Assembly (NCBI GenBank): GCA_002633005.1
Contig: NMRA01000092.1
Location: 547,219 to 611,218 of the forward strand
Direction of reading: 5' to 3'
Source: Phoronis australis
Taxonomy: Eukaryota; Phoronida; Phoronidae
DNA: 64,000 bases
Shown here: positions 37,881 to 49,027 of the stretch, piece after piece
Layout of the letters: the number at the start of each line of letters is the position of its first letter
Position numbering within the stretch: the stretch's first letter is position 1
Notes under the pieces: model-generated
Databases searched by the model: none
What the model saw: the letters and a program-made list of their open reading frames with translations, nothing else
What the model was told of the DNA's origin: nothing
Program-made: the position numbers and the translations under genes

Positions 37881-37972
37881 CATGGGTGGCGCAGCACTGA
37901 AAAAAGTGGGGCTATACCCCCCCCCCCCCCCCCCCNCCCCCCCCCCCAGCCCCCTATGGTGCGCCACCCATG
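37881..37972. repeat. short foldback with 12 bp perfect ends around a poly-C run
   Basis: 'catgggtggcgc' (37881-37892) is inverted perfectly at 37961-37972 ('gcgccacccatg'). Between them is a 31-base poly-C tract (37917-37947) with one N at 37936. The tract length is almost certainly unreliable in the assembly. Confidence 0.85.
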
Positions 37973-38091
37973 GAAAAGGGCATTTTCCATGGCACCTTGA
38001 ACTTTGCCTATAGAAGTGTTCAAGAACTCCCAGTGTCATAACCCATGGCATTATCATGAATGCTGATCTAAGTTCCTTTGAGGCCCTTTCA

Positions 38092-38605
38092 TTCTAACGT
38101 GGACGCGTCGATGTTTTGGGGAGTTGCAGTCAATGTGAACAATTAACTTCGGTCGTGGATCCGAAGTTGACAGCTCCAGTTGTCTTCACACTAAGCGGGT
38201 GGATTTAAATTTAAGTGTGGGGTGTCAATGCTGCAGTGTAGTATGAACAGTCAACTTCAGTCCCATCAAAGTTATCACCAGGGGCCACTGTTGTCGTCAG
38301 CAATTAAGGGCAGTGTCGTCGCTAATAGTTGTTATGTTTTGCTCAAATAATCACCAATCATATTCGAAATAGGTTTTATATTAATTACCATGTGTAAATT
38401 TTCCATGTTGTTGTATTAAAAAACTCTTAGCGTGCACGTGATGCATAAGGGCTGCCTTGTGATTAATTTGATGACAACAGCGTCACCTACTGTTTACTTC
38501 GATGTTCGTTAACTTAATCGAAGCCAGTATGAATAGTTCAGTTAACTTCGCAGTTTACATTGACACTCCGCTCTGACACTAGAGTTAAGTCGGTATGAAA
38601 GGGCC
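38092..38605. mobile_element. family-2 inverted-repeat element, both ends visible (514 bp)
   Basis: The left end 'ggccctttcattctaac' and the right end 'gtcggtatgaaagggcc' are inverted, agreeing in 'ggccctttcat'. Interior blocks match 8891-9339. The phrase 'gttaacttcg' recurs in both orientations near the ends, suggesting subterminal repeats. No coding capacity. Non-autonomous DNA transposon is the natural reading. Confidence 0.8.
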
Positions 38606-39530
38606 CTCAGTGTCAAGCAGAGCAATCATCACAGCATCTTCAACAATGACTTCTTGACAGTGGGTAATGCTTGAAAATGGTCCAGATTGATACCTGCATT
38701 TTAAACCTGGGATTGAAACAGAAATATCTATGTGTTTACCTACCCATATCAGTATTGGTTTAGATGCAAAAATTGATAGTGTCTGTGCTTTAAAAATCCC
38801 GTTAAGGTTATCTCAAACCCTATTTAATGGCCTCCATTCTAACTCCTTTTTCAGAAAAACCAGGCTTTGTTAAATAGTAAAAGCATATACTTTCTGAAAG
38901 AAAAAAGATTATAAATATATGTTTTATTTATGTGTCATTACGTTAACACCTTTTTTGAGTCAAAATTTCATTTATAAGAAAGGTACATTCATACTAAAAT
39001 AAACTCATGGCCAATGTTAATGAAACTTTTTTCAAATGAAAACATCACCCGTTACCTCAAAAATGGTGTTAGGAATTTTCAGCTAGTCGTTTAGCTTGGT
39101 TTCTACGAAACGTAAGGTATTTTTGTAAAAAAAAGCAGTGACGTATTTCTTTTTGTTACATTACACAAAAACTACACCTTTATATTGAAAATTCTAACAG
39201 CGTTTTTGAGATTTGATGAATAAATATTAAGTTTGGAAAGTTTCAGTGAAAACTCATGTTCCTTAAAAGTTCAAATTAAGTCGATTTGCTGAAACCAATT
39301 AAGCTGTGAGACGTGAAAATCTCAAGGTCTTCAGTTAGTTTATTTCACTAAAAACTTGTTTTTGGTCAATATAACCTTAACGTGCCTTAACCATGTTTGC
39401 TATTTCAACATTCATTCGCAGTGTCAACTGAATTTGCGGTGCGTAATTAACTTAATTATCACTAAACCGTTTTCTTTTGTACAAGGGCTTTCTTGTTCCT
39501 TGTGTTACCTAGGTCTGAAGGTAGAGTCAA
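38606..39530. other. no gene recognised
   Basis: A fragment resembling family 7 ('atggtccagattgata') lies near 38677. Otherwise A/T-rich sequence without recognisable features. Confidence 0.4.
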
Positions 39531-39538
39531 TTGTAAGT

Positions 39539-39660
39539 AGGGCAACAGTTCATTGCACTTGCCACACCTCGTGCCGGAGAAAATATATCAAGAATCCAAG
39601 AACAAAATAAACAATAGCAATCGGGTCCATGGTTAAACCGCACCATGAGCACGAGGTCGA
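39539..39660 (+). pseudogene. relic of a Cys-rich mobile-element-type protein
   Basis: In the plus frame that ends at 39610, the last residues read HCTCHTSCRRKYIKNPRTK before a stop. The same reading frame continues beyond the stop with a homologous block. The minus-strand locus at 62585-62695 encodes KPRTKRTAEIKLVV... and ...EHQIETAKYQIT in one frame, aligning with NPRTK and EHEVETAK here. Conservation of the peptide across two diverged copies, with stops, points to a decayed coding sequence. The H-x-SCRR-x-Y pattern is familiar from uncharacterised proteins common in invertebrate genomes and thought to belong to mobile elements; that family link is from memory and tentative. Extent on either side is uncertain. 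Confidence 0.35.
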
Positions 39661-39669
39661 AACAGCGAA

Positions 39670-42600
39670 ATGTTAAATTACCGATCAGATTAATGAATTT
39701 TTGACATCTTGATATGTTAGTGAAGAATAAGTCACAGAGACGGTTCAGTGTGTCGGACTCTGTGCATTCGTTCTCAACCGTGATATGCATGCAGATGCAC
39801 AAGTAACATTCGTTTCATCTTCGTTTTCTGCAACATCTTTGTATGCTGTGTATACCTTGTTGGTTTGATGTGGTAATGATCTGAAACAACGGGCCCGAAT
39901 TTTGAGAACCATTTTTATCCACTGAATAACGGACATGAAACTGGTTCTCAAAATACGGGCACGTTGTATCAGACTATTGCCATTCAATGTTATGGTGACT
40001 CGGGGAATGAAAGGACTGTAGGTACATACAGAACTGATCTATGCTTGGTGCTGGGAAAATTCGATTTGAGTAACAGCCCTGTAGATATGTGAAATATTGT
40101 AAAAAAGGCCAATTTCTATGAATAAGGTTTGTGATATCCTTGAACAAGGAAAAGTCCTATTTGGAAAAATCTTTTGAATTTCTCCAATACCACCTGGTAG
40201 GCCCAACTGCTTTTATCCACATTTCATTTTCACTAGTGGGCTGGTCATCAAAGGAGTGACTATTCACTAGGCCACACTGTGAGTGCAATTACTGTTTCTG
40301 ATTAGATCATAATAGAAGGTTTGAAAGCATCCAGGCTGCACTTTCCATTTTGTTTTTGGAACAAGAAAACTGGCGGAAACCATGAAATCTGAATGCAGGA
40401 GTAAATATTAGACTGTTCGGGTTTTTGAATTTTCAAAATGGGTAGTCAAGTAATAGTAATTTTGTCAAAAAACTATTCATTGGAAACTAGTTCCAAATGG
40501 CTATAATAGCTACTTATACGCTTCACTAACTCGTAATAGAAGCTAGGCCTGACAGAATGTGGGTAAACCCCTTGTGATGATCAGGAATCTGGTAGGGCGT
40601 GTTCCCAACATGTCAAAGTTTGTTCAGGGTGTCTATTAGGAAACTCTCAAAATTGTAAGTGAGTTCTGCCTACTTTATTGGAAACTAGCTTCTGTTAGAT
40701 TGTAGATGACCATGGCATACATGTGTGAGAGGAGTCAGTGCCAACTGTCCATTCCATCTAGGAATTCTGCACATACCCTTGAATTTGGGTTTAATTAAGT
40801 GACTGAAATAGAATCTATAAACATTTAGGTTAATTTCACATACTGGGAAGTCAAAGTTGGTTCTGTTTGCCCATTAAATGTTTAACGGAACAGGGTTTGA
40901 GTCAGTAAAAGGAATTAGGATACACTCTCACCAATTTTAGACAAAAATGATGGCCAAAGTTCCAGGTTTTTCTGTTTTCAAGGGTTCCTAACACTGGTGT
41001 GAATGCCCACAGTGTTTCAAAATATCTGTTATTGGTAGCTCTTGTGCATAACTTCAATATGGCAAAGCACCATTTTGGTATTCTATTATGATTTTTTGTT
41101 TACGTAAAAATAAGATAAAATTTCTCCTGTCGTCATATTGTGTCCTAAATGGTTGAGATTTTATCGTATCATTTGTTACAATCAAATATCAGTGTTGCGC
41201 TCTTTACTTCCTGTTCAATGAATGATTGTCCTTCAAAATATGCAAAATTATAGAGTTTAGCAGCAAAAATGCATTCTCCTAATGTTATGATGACCTGATA
41301 TATAAATTCACATATTGATTTATTTGAACATATGCATAATATTTGCCCATTTACAGTAAGAGACATTTTCAAAATGATAATCAATAAATATGGCCTCAGG
41401 AGCGCGAGTTTTGCCACCTAAGTGTTAAAAGCTCTTTTCCACCCTGTTTAGCTGCCTAAACGCGAAGATGGAATTACCGTAGGCCTTTCACTCTCACGAA
41501 ACCGGTCTGATAATATTCCTTGTCATCATATGTTGCATTTACACAAGAGACAGCTGACACGGAGCAAGTAACTAGGGAGCAGCTGATCGGGTGCAAGTTT
41601 GTGTGTAAACACGGCTGGCACGGAGCAAGTTGACACCGCGAAAGTCATTTTTGACAATGGTTTGATAGGTAGAGCGAGTTACCATCGATCACTTGCTCCA
41701 GTTTCAACTACTCACCTAAACAAAACTGGGGCAGGGCGGAAAGGGGTCATTTTTCAATGTGCTTGCACAACAGCATATATACGGGTGATCCAATGGCGTT
41801 GCACGTGGTTTGGATGTTCTCTATTGTTTTTACGAGCATGCACAGACAGTCTTCGTGTAAGTGACTCGTGCTGGTCCAGTTTACGATCTAATGTTTTGTA
41901 AATGCGACTAAAATGGAGCAAGTCGCGCCGTGACAACTGACACAGTGACAACTGTCTATTGAGAAAAAGCGGCTATAGGATTTCGTTTCCATTAACATCT
42001 CGAGCAACGAAATGATCAGCGATTCAAGAAAACAGGCCAATCCAAATAAACTCTCGAATCGCTGATGGTTACTTTGTTCTTGTTGGTAATGTAACTGGAA
42101 TCCTATCATAGCAAGGAATATTATAACACTGATTTTATGAGTTGAGGCGTAATTTCACATTCACTTTTAGCCAGCTAAATGAGGCTAAATGCTGCTTTAA
42201 AGCATGTAGTAGTCTCACTAGGTGTTGAACCATTTCAGACAAGGATGCTGTTGGCTGAAAAGTTGCACAATCCATGACGAATATCAAAATGTGTCTGAAT
42301 GACTCCAAAACATGTGACACAACATGTTCCAGATGTCAGCGACAAGTTGTGGAGGGGTTGAACATATTCAACTTTGCGCAACTTTTAACTGAATACTTTG
42401 CAGATACAACTTTGCAGCCAATTTGTTGGGCAGCTTTTCACCTGTCAACGTTTAACTACATTTTAAATGATCTTTAATTTACTTTACCTGTTACTGTTTT
42501 GGGAAAATTGGCCTAATTGATGTTTAACAGTTAAAGGTCTCTCAAAACATGACCAGTATATTTTAGATTTCAGTTACTGTTCTGTTGCAGTGATGTTTTT

Positions 42601-43505
42601 CTTAAATGTTAAACCAAGCCTTTTTATCATCGCTGTATAAATCACCTTGGAAATGTCATGTCTTTGGAAATGGAACTCATCAACGAAAAGATTGTCACTT
42701 CTGAAATAGAACGGATTAACTCACGGATGACGATGATGTTTCTGTAATGTAAAGTCGTGAAGTTAGACCTGCTTGTTTTAAAAGAAAAGGTAGCAGCTTT
42801 GCTAGTATTCGGTAGTTTCTGACCATGTGTGTTACTGCAACTTGTTTTAAGCCACAATGAACCCGACTTCAGCCAAAAATTGGAATTCTGACTCTTGGGC
42901 ACTTTCAGGATCGTTTGACGTTGCTGACACGGGACAAACTTTGTAAAGTCTGTCAAAATTTTTTTTCCTAATTTGGTCCTTGAAAGGAACATTAAAATAT
43001 ATCAAGTTTATGCGTGACTTGTTATCGCCGTACCACGCTTGTAGTAGCCAAACTACTGCAAAAGTAAAGCCTGTCTGGTATTTCAATTCAACCAAAGTTG
43101 AAAGTGAGTAGAAACCAAGTCACCACCTCCGCTGCCTCCAGCACTCATTGAACTGAATTTTCTAATTTCATTTGTAGTTACTTCTTCTTACAGCACTTTT
43201 AAAGCCCATTGCTTAATGAGAGCGCTTTAGTAAGCTATACAAGTTTCTGACAGAGCCCCATCACTTTTTTCTGAAAAAGTACTACGGGTTTCTTGTGGAT
43301 ACAAAATCACTTTGAGAAACGGATATTTCCAAAACAGCCTCCAGGAGTTCACACTAACAACTGAAGATATTTGTAATGGCTAGAAGTTTGTTATTTTTTA
43401 TAACATGCTTGACTAGTCAGGTCAAACCTACTTAGGCGTCTTTAGTGGTCTGTGCCAATAACTTTCAATCACTTCTTCTTTAGCCCAACAGTCACTTGCA
43501 CTAGT
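39670..43505. other. no recognisable gene; repeated 'cggagcaagt' segment and a loose family-5 copy
   Basis: About 40925-41000 ('ctcaccaattttagacaaaa', 'gttttcaagggttcc') resembles family 5. At 41545-41640, 'gacacggagcaagt' and 'ggcacggagcaagt' repeat and flank 'gtgcaagtttgtgtgtaaac', recalling family-4 vocabulary. Minus frames at 42642-42992 (116 codons) and 42847-43095 (82 codons) overlap in two registers. I do not recognise them, though a frameshifted old exon is possible. Confidence 0.35.
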
Positions 43506-43510
43506 TTAAA

Positions 43511-43890
43511 GTCCTGCCCACAACAACTTGCACTAGTGCAACTTGTCCCACTTTTAAGTGGAGTGTCCACACATATCAGGGAAAGTTGGTGGAAGTTCCC
43601 ACTCTGAGTGTGACAATGAACAGCTAATGCGAATACGGGGCGCAAAGGAAGACCTGTCTGTATGCAACTGCAGCTGATCATTACTTTCACCTTGCCCCAG
43701 GTTTGCGGCCACACGGGAATAGAAGTGGCGCAAGTTACCCTAGAACAAGTTTCCCTACCTTTATAAGGTGGAGTAAGTTGTCACAACTGGGGCAAGTTGC
43801 ACTAGTTTAAATAGCGTCCACACAGCCTCCAAGGCTAGCGACAACTCGTTCCAGGAGTAATGTGTTCTAGGGTAGGGTAAGTCTGTGTGC
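43511..43890. mobile_element. family-4 inverted-repeat element, second copy
   Basis: Matches 35341-35743 over its length. A perfect 14-base palindrome 'ttgcactagtgcaa' lies near the left end at about 43527. The right end 'gtctgtgtgc' is less well preserved than in the other copy. Confidence 0.75.
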
Positions 43891-44282
43891 AGTTAAGTGT
43901 CCATGTGCACACAGCTTAAATACAGTACATGGTAAAAGTAATCACTCAAAATACCATCATGAGAGCTAATTCTGTTAACAGTAGAAATGCATGCTAAATA
44001 ACTATTGCAGCAGCATCGTACTCGTACAGAATTGCTGAGCCACCTTGCTGACTACCCTATCAATAACTAAAACAAAAGGTAAAAACAAATAACGCCCAGT
44101 GCTACTGCTTTTCATTTGTTGATATGTCCCAACTTTTATTGCATAACCTGTCTAAACAACACAATGGAACAAATTGACTTTTATATGCCAGGGATTATCA
44201 GTCATCTTAATACCCACAATGAATTATGGAAAACCAAAGTGGAAAATTCCAGAAGGCATATTTTCTGTTCAGGGATTAAAGT
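43891..44282. other. no gene recognised
   Basis: Spacer before the foldback array. A plus frame from 44116 runs into the array and is not recognised. Confidence 0.4.
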
Positions 44283-44812
44283 CTCTGCGGGACCAAAAAA
44301 AACTCAAAACCAGAATTTATCACACCAGGACCTATAATTTATCACCTTAGCACCAAAATTTAACATATCGGGACTGAAAATTTATCACTTTAGGAACGAA
44401 AACTTATCACATCAGGACAAAATTATCACACTAGGATAGAAAATTTATTACGCCTGCACCGAAAAGTTCATGATGGGAGACCACATGACCATCCACTGTC
44501 CCACAATGACCGCTGTGTCTCTAATTCTCACTTTTAATGAATCAAGTCTAATGTGTCCAAAAAGCCAAGTGTACATTGGCCTCTGTTGTAAAGTGTGGAA
44601 GAGACAAATAAAATTCAACCGCATTGTCATGACAATATGACGTGTGGGAAAGGCATTGGGTCACCTGGTCTCCTGGCATGAAGATTTTCTGGCGGTCCTC
44701 TGATGTATTAAATTTTTTGACCTGGTGTGTTAAAATTTGGTCCTGAAGTGTTAAATTTTTGCTCCTGGTGTTATAAATTATAGGTCCTGATTTGGTAATT
44801 TTTCAGTCCTGA
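44283..44812. repeat. foldback made of two opposed ~22 bp tandem arrays
   Basis: Left array (about 44283-44465): seven or eight imperfect units such as 'ggacctataatttatcacct' and 'gggactgaaaatttatcact'. Right array (about 44688-44812): five or six units in inverse orientation such as 'cctggtgtgttaaaatttgg' and 'cctgaagtgttaaatttttg'. About 220 bp of unrelated sequence separates them. The array steps are 19-23 bp. No credible gene is inside. Confidence 0.85.
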
Positions 44813-44834
44813 CCTCAATGTTGATCTTGAGTTG

Positions 44835-45110
44835 TTTTTCTTTTGGTCTTGTAGAGTGAAAGTAATCTTGCACAGCCAAAATATGGCGTGGAATTTTTTC
44901 GGCTTTGGCTTTCCATAATGAATGCAGTGAAACTAACGAGTGGTGGAGCACAGCATGGTTTTCTCATGACTGAGAATGAAAGCAGAATAAACAAGAAAGT
45001 ATGCAAGGTGGCTAAGCCATTCTCTAATTTGAACTTTGCTGTCATAATCAGTCAGTTTGGCTGTCAACAGAATTAGCTGGGGTCATTGTTTTGTCTGATT
45101 TCTTTTGACA
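44835..45110 (+). repeat. family-6 repeat, 3' part
   Basis: 'catgactgagaatgaa', 'acaagaaagt', 'aagccattctctaatttgaa', 'gctgtcataatcagtcagtt', 'aacagaattagctggggtca' and 'ttgttttgtctg' match 56320-56500 and 45340-45515 in order. Confidence 0.6.
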
Positions 45111-45287
45111 TGTACTCTAAGAACAAAAGTCCAGAATTCAGCTGTTGTATTGATGTGAATGAAAATGGAGACCACTGAGGAACCTGATACCTGCTGGTGA
45201 CTTCACTATGGTTAATATTTTGAGTTGTGTTTAACAATCTGTATCATAATATCTGGATTTTGTTAACATCAGACAGGGGACAGGCAA

Positions 45288-45520
45288 CATTCAGGCCAAA
45301 AGCATTCAGACAAAATTGGGACTGGCTGAAAGTCCAATACATGGCCAGAGTAGCATAATCTTCATGTCCGAGACAGGTATTCTACTGAAAATTTAGTAAA
45401 GTTGTTAAGCCATTCTGTAATTAGAATATTAGCCCATCATAGTCATTGCCAGTCATTTTTGCTGTTAATTAAATTACGTCGTCATAACGGGGGAATAGGT
45501 GTTTTGTCTCATACTTCCCT
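45288..45520 (+). repeat. family-6 repeat
   Basis: It begins 'aggccaaaagcattcagaca' and ends 'gggggaataggtgttttgtc'. The opening and closing ('acaaaa' / 'ttttgtct') are partly inverted, so this may be a small inverted-repeat element. It follows 44835-45110 as a second, near-tandem copy. Confidence 0.6.
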
Positions 45521-46180
45521 CTTGCATTGTGTTAAAGTCAATGCATACAATAGGACTTATTAAGTGAAATTCTATAGCGATGCTTTGGTTTATTGTTTCC
45601 TTGCATCCACCTCAGTGCTCATGTTTCAAGCAAATCGTTATAGCACTTAACATATAATTCTTTTATAGTCATAAATATTAATGGAAGTGTTAGTTTGTTT
45701 GCGTTTACTTCCACTAGAACTCTTCATTGCATGCGAGGAGGTAATTATGATAGGTCAGTGGTAACTGAAAACACACAATACATTGGTTAATGTGAGTTGC
45801 GGCCATGTATAAAAACATTAGATTGGCATTACGTATGAGGATGTGATTTAACTGCGTACTTATTAAGCAGTTCCAGAGCTACCCTGTTATTTATGTGTTG
45901 TCGGTATAATTGATTAAAAAAATTACGCACTCACAATGCAAATGGTTGAGATAACGCCACTATAAATGTTATTCAAGGGAGAAATAATATTTTTGTTTCG
46001 CCACTGTTTTTAAGCAATACACAACATGGAAATATATGATAATCCTGCTATTCAACGCAAGTCAATAGTTACTTTTGGTCATAGGCATTCAGGTGTCTCA
46101 GCTTTCTGTGTTTTCTAAATATCAATTGCTTTTATCCTCTGTGCAGTTAATGTAAAGATTATTAATTAAAAATTTTGATT
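45521..46180. other. no gene recognised
   Basis: Nothing recognisable before the ATT microsatellite. Confidence 0.45.
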
Positions 46181-46270
46181 GCTATTATTGTTATTATTAG
46201 TGTTGTTATTATTATTGTTATTATTTTCACTATTATTGTTATTGTTATTATTATTAGTAGTAGTAGTTCT
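46181..46270 (+). repeat. ATT/GTT microsatellite
   Basis: About 90 bases of tattattgttattatt-type triplets with TAG triplets at the right end, followed by a short CAG/TAG-rich tail. It ends about 55 bases before the family-1 element at 46327. Confidence 0.95.
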
Positions 46271-46326
46271 TATAATAGTAGCAGCTACAGTAACAGCAGT
46301 AGCTTTTAACCAGTCAGTATTACTAC

Positions 46327-47735
46327 TACCGTATTCGTCCCTATAAGCGCCCCCACGTGTTTTCAGAATTTGCTAAAATAAGTGCCCAGTCCATGAACAC
46401 CGTGAACATGCGAAAAATGCCTTACCTACAGTTCTAAAATTTTACAGTAATGTCTTCAATTTATCAATAAGATCCGACAGTCCTGAAAAAGTCATTTGTA
46501 GACAACGAGCCTCGCCGCTATGTCGGTATTTAGCCTTGACTATACACTCCAAACTTCAGCCGTGCTTCAAAGAGAACGCAAAAGTTTTGCTGATCTTGCG
46601 AGGGACATGTCCTATTATGGTCTGGCCTTTCAGAACAGACGCAGCGTACTATTGTCAAAGGGATTATATTGTATCTTTCCCGTACAGATCTTCTCCCTCA
46701 ACAGGAATCCAAATTTCTTTGTATATGTGAAAACCGAGAATCGCAGACTAATAAAAACTTGACCTCTGTTGAAAGCACGTGGCCAGGAAGCGCGCGGTAC
46801 CTACCTGTCTATCTATGAAACGGGTAGCATAGCATTAGCAAGAAATAAATACTGGCACATATTTCCGAAAGTTTTAAATACCGTAAAAAAATTGCCTTAT
46901 TTTTAGGAGGAATTATTAAATTAATCATAATTGGTGTTTTTTAAAGTCAAAATGACCCTCTGATAATGAACACTTTTGCACCCTTACACCCCCCAAATCT
47001 TCCGAAAAATAACTTTTAGACTGTCACGCATCTAGTCACCTGGCGACTCAATATCCGCCTTACCGAGACAATTCTTGAACGTTTTTTAGCAGATGAGGTC
47101 AACAAGTGCTAAATAAAACACGTGCTTTACCGCTTGTGTTAATTTCTTTAGTTGCACACCTAGATTATTAGATCGCGTTTACTCTGGCAAATGAGCTCTG
47201 ATGACACGCACACGCTCGCTCACTCACACAATACGTAGACGAACTTCAAATCAAACGTCACGTGACAACAATATGTGTGTTCGTCCAGAGATTTTTCTCG
47301 TGTTGCAGTTAACATGCAGTTAATCCCGACTCCATAGGAACTTAAAAATCTTAGGGACGCTATTTTGAAAACTTTAAAGGGGGACTTCAGGTAATTAGTT
47401 GAGTTGAAACTATATTTTTACTCAAGAATTCAAGTTGACCTATTGACAATCGCGAGGTAGTGACGCATTAGTTGGCGAGTTTTCGCACTGGGATTTTCCG
47501 AAAAATGCTCGAAATTTAACAAAAAATTTAATTGCAATGCACTGCAGTTTTGTAGAAACTCTGTGATAGGTTACAGATGCGTCACAGAACGTAAATTTGA
47601 TGAATTTAAAGCTTACGATTTCACCTGTTTTGGAGACCGGGTTTCAACCACTTTTGGGCTATTATAAATAAGCATCCCACTTCCTGAAGCGAATTTTTCT
47701 AAGCGCCTTGGGCGCTTATTAGGGCAAATACGGTA
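46327..47735. mobile_element. family-1 DNA transposon, complete ends (1409 bp)
   Basis: Left end 'taccgtattcgtccctataa', right end 'ttagggcaaatacggta'. The interior follows 9751-11151 in order: 'tttcagaatttgctaaaata', 'agtgcccagtccatgaa', 'tctggcctttcaga', 'gaaagcacgtgg', 'acgtcacgtgac' and 'ttctaagcgcc'. Size and possible TA flanks agree with the 9.8 kb copy. No transposase is recognised. Confidence 0.85.
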
Positions 47736-49027
47736 TTATTATAACTGTCAAATTTTGATAACATCACTCAAGTCAAAAGGTAACAGTAAGGGGAAAAACA
47801 ACATAGAAGTCTATGAAAGAAACTAGTGGAAACAATGTAAATATCGTACACATATACATACATGACGTATAATTATGCAAAGTAATAAGAAGTATTGCAA
47901 ACATTGATAAATCACCATCCTGTAGTGCAGTGAAATCTCACCCAATTTAGAACAGAAAATGGCGGATAAGTGAATTTTTATTTTTTTCATTTTTTTTTTT
48001 CGTAAAATATAAGTAGTGCCAAACAAATGCTTTATTATGAAATTCAACACCATTGCTGCTGTCTAGCAATGTTTTGTAAAATGGTAAGCATTCACAACAT
48101 TGTATGACACCTTTGATAAATGAAAAAGGCAAACTTTGCCAGTTATTTTTGTTGAGATTTTAATCTAATGAGAATTGGAATATTAAAACGAATAGTAAAT
48201 TAGTTTAAAAGTGAGGAGGGAACACCTAAAAATACGATACAATCTCACCGGTTTAAAACACAAGATGGCGGACCATTGAAATTTTTATTTCCTCATTTTT
48301 GCTTGATATGTTGCACCAAGTTAAGGCTTTTCCCTCCTCAAGCTCTGAGCAATACGTACCATTGGAAAATATCTTTTAAAAAGTGTGGACATTTACAACA
48401 AAGTTAGAAGTTCTTGAAACATATGTTCTCCTTAAATGTATTATCAGTTTAAAATGTACGACTTCTCAGAATTGTTTACTCCATTCTACCAGTTTGCATA
48501 ATTTACGTATTTTGGTTAATCATTTTTTAATAATTAACTTGAGGTATGCACACATAAAAAGTTTCACTAGAAATAATCTCTTGTTTTTTAAGGTCATTTG
48601 GCATCAAATAATCAATCAGAACTAAATTATTTTACCTGTCTTGCTGTACCTGCAGTTCGTACCTGTATGCCAATTGAAGAGTATAGTTATTAAGCAGAGA
48701 CAACGCAACGATGTTGGTAATATAATTCACAGTTATCAATCAGAATGACACGAAATATGATTCTGTCTCAAACGATTGGTGTGTAAACTTGGTTATCATT
48801 GTCACGATTATACTGCTGTGAGATGGAGGTACTCCTTGTAATAGTACATGTCTACAATAGTGATAGATGTGAACCTACATGCAGTATGTATAAAAATAAT
48901 GAAACAAACGTCTGGTAGGGCCTCCGTATCCCATTTATGGGCTAAGGACAAACTGAATCAGATTAGCTCGAACAACCTGACATGACTTCTCACGGGTCAT
49001 TTTTGGAAAGCATAACTTTGTCCTATT
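47736..49027. other. no gene; two loose family-5 relatives
   Basis: 'aatctcacccaatttagaac' with 'aaatggcgga' at 47935 and 'caatctcaccggtttaaaac' with 'agatggcggac' at 48241 are duplicated about 300 bp apart; both are followed by a T-rich run. Confidence 0.45.

Noticed and set aside
42642-43095. Two overlapping minus frames that might be one frameshifted gene.
   Set aside because: No motif in either part, and no second copy in the window to show conservation.
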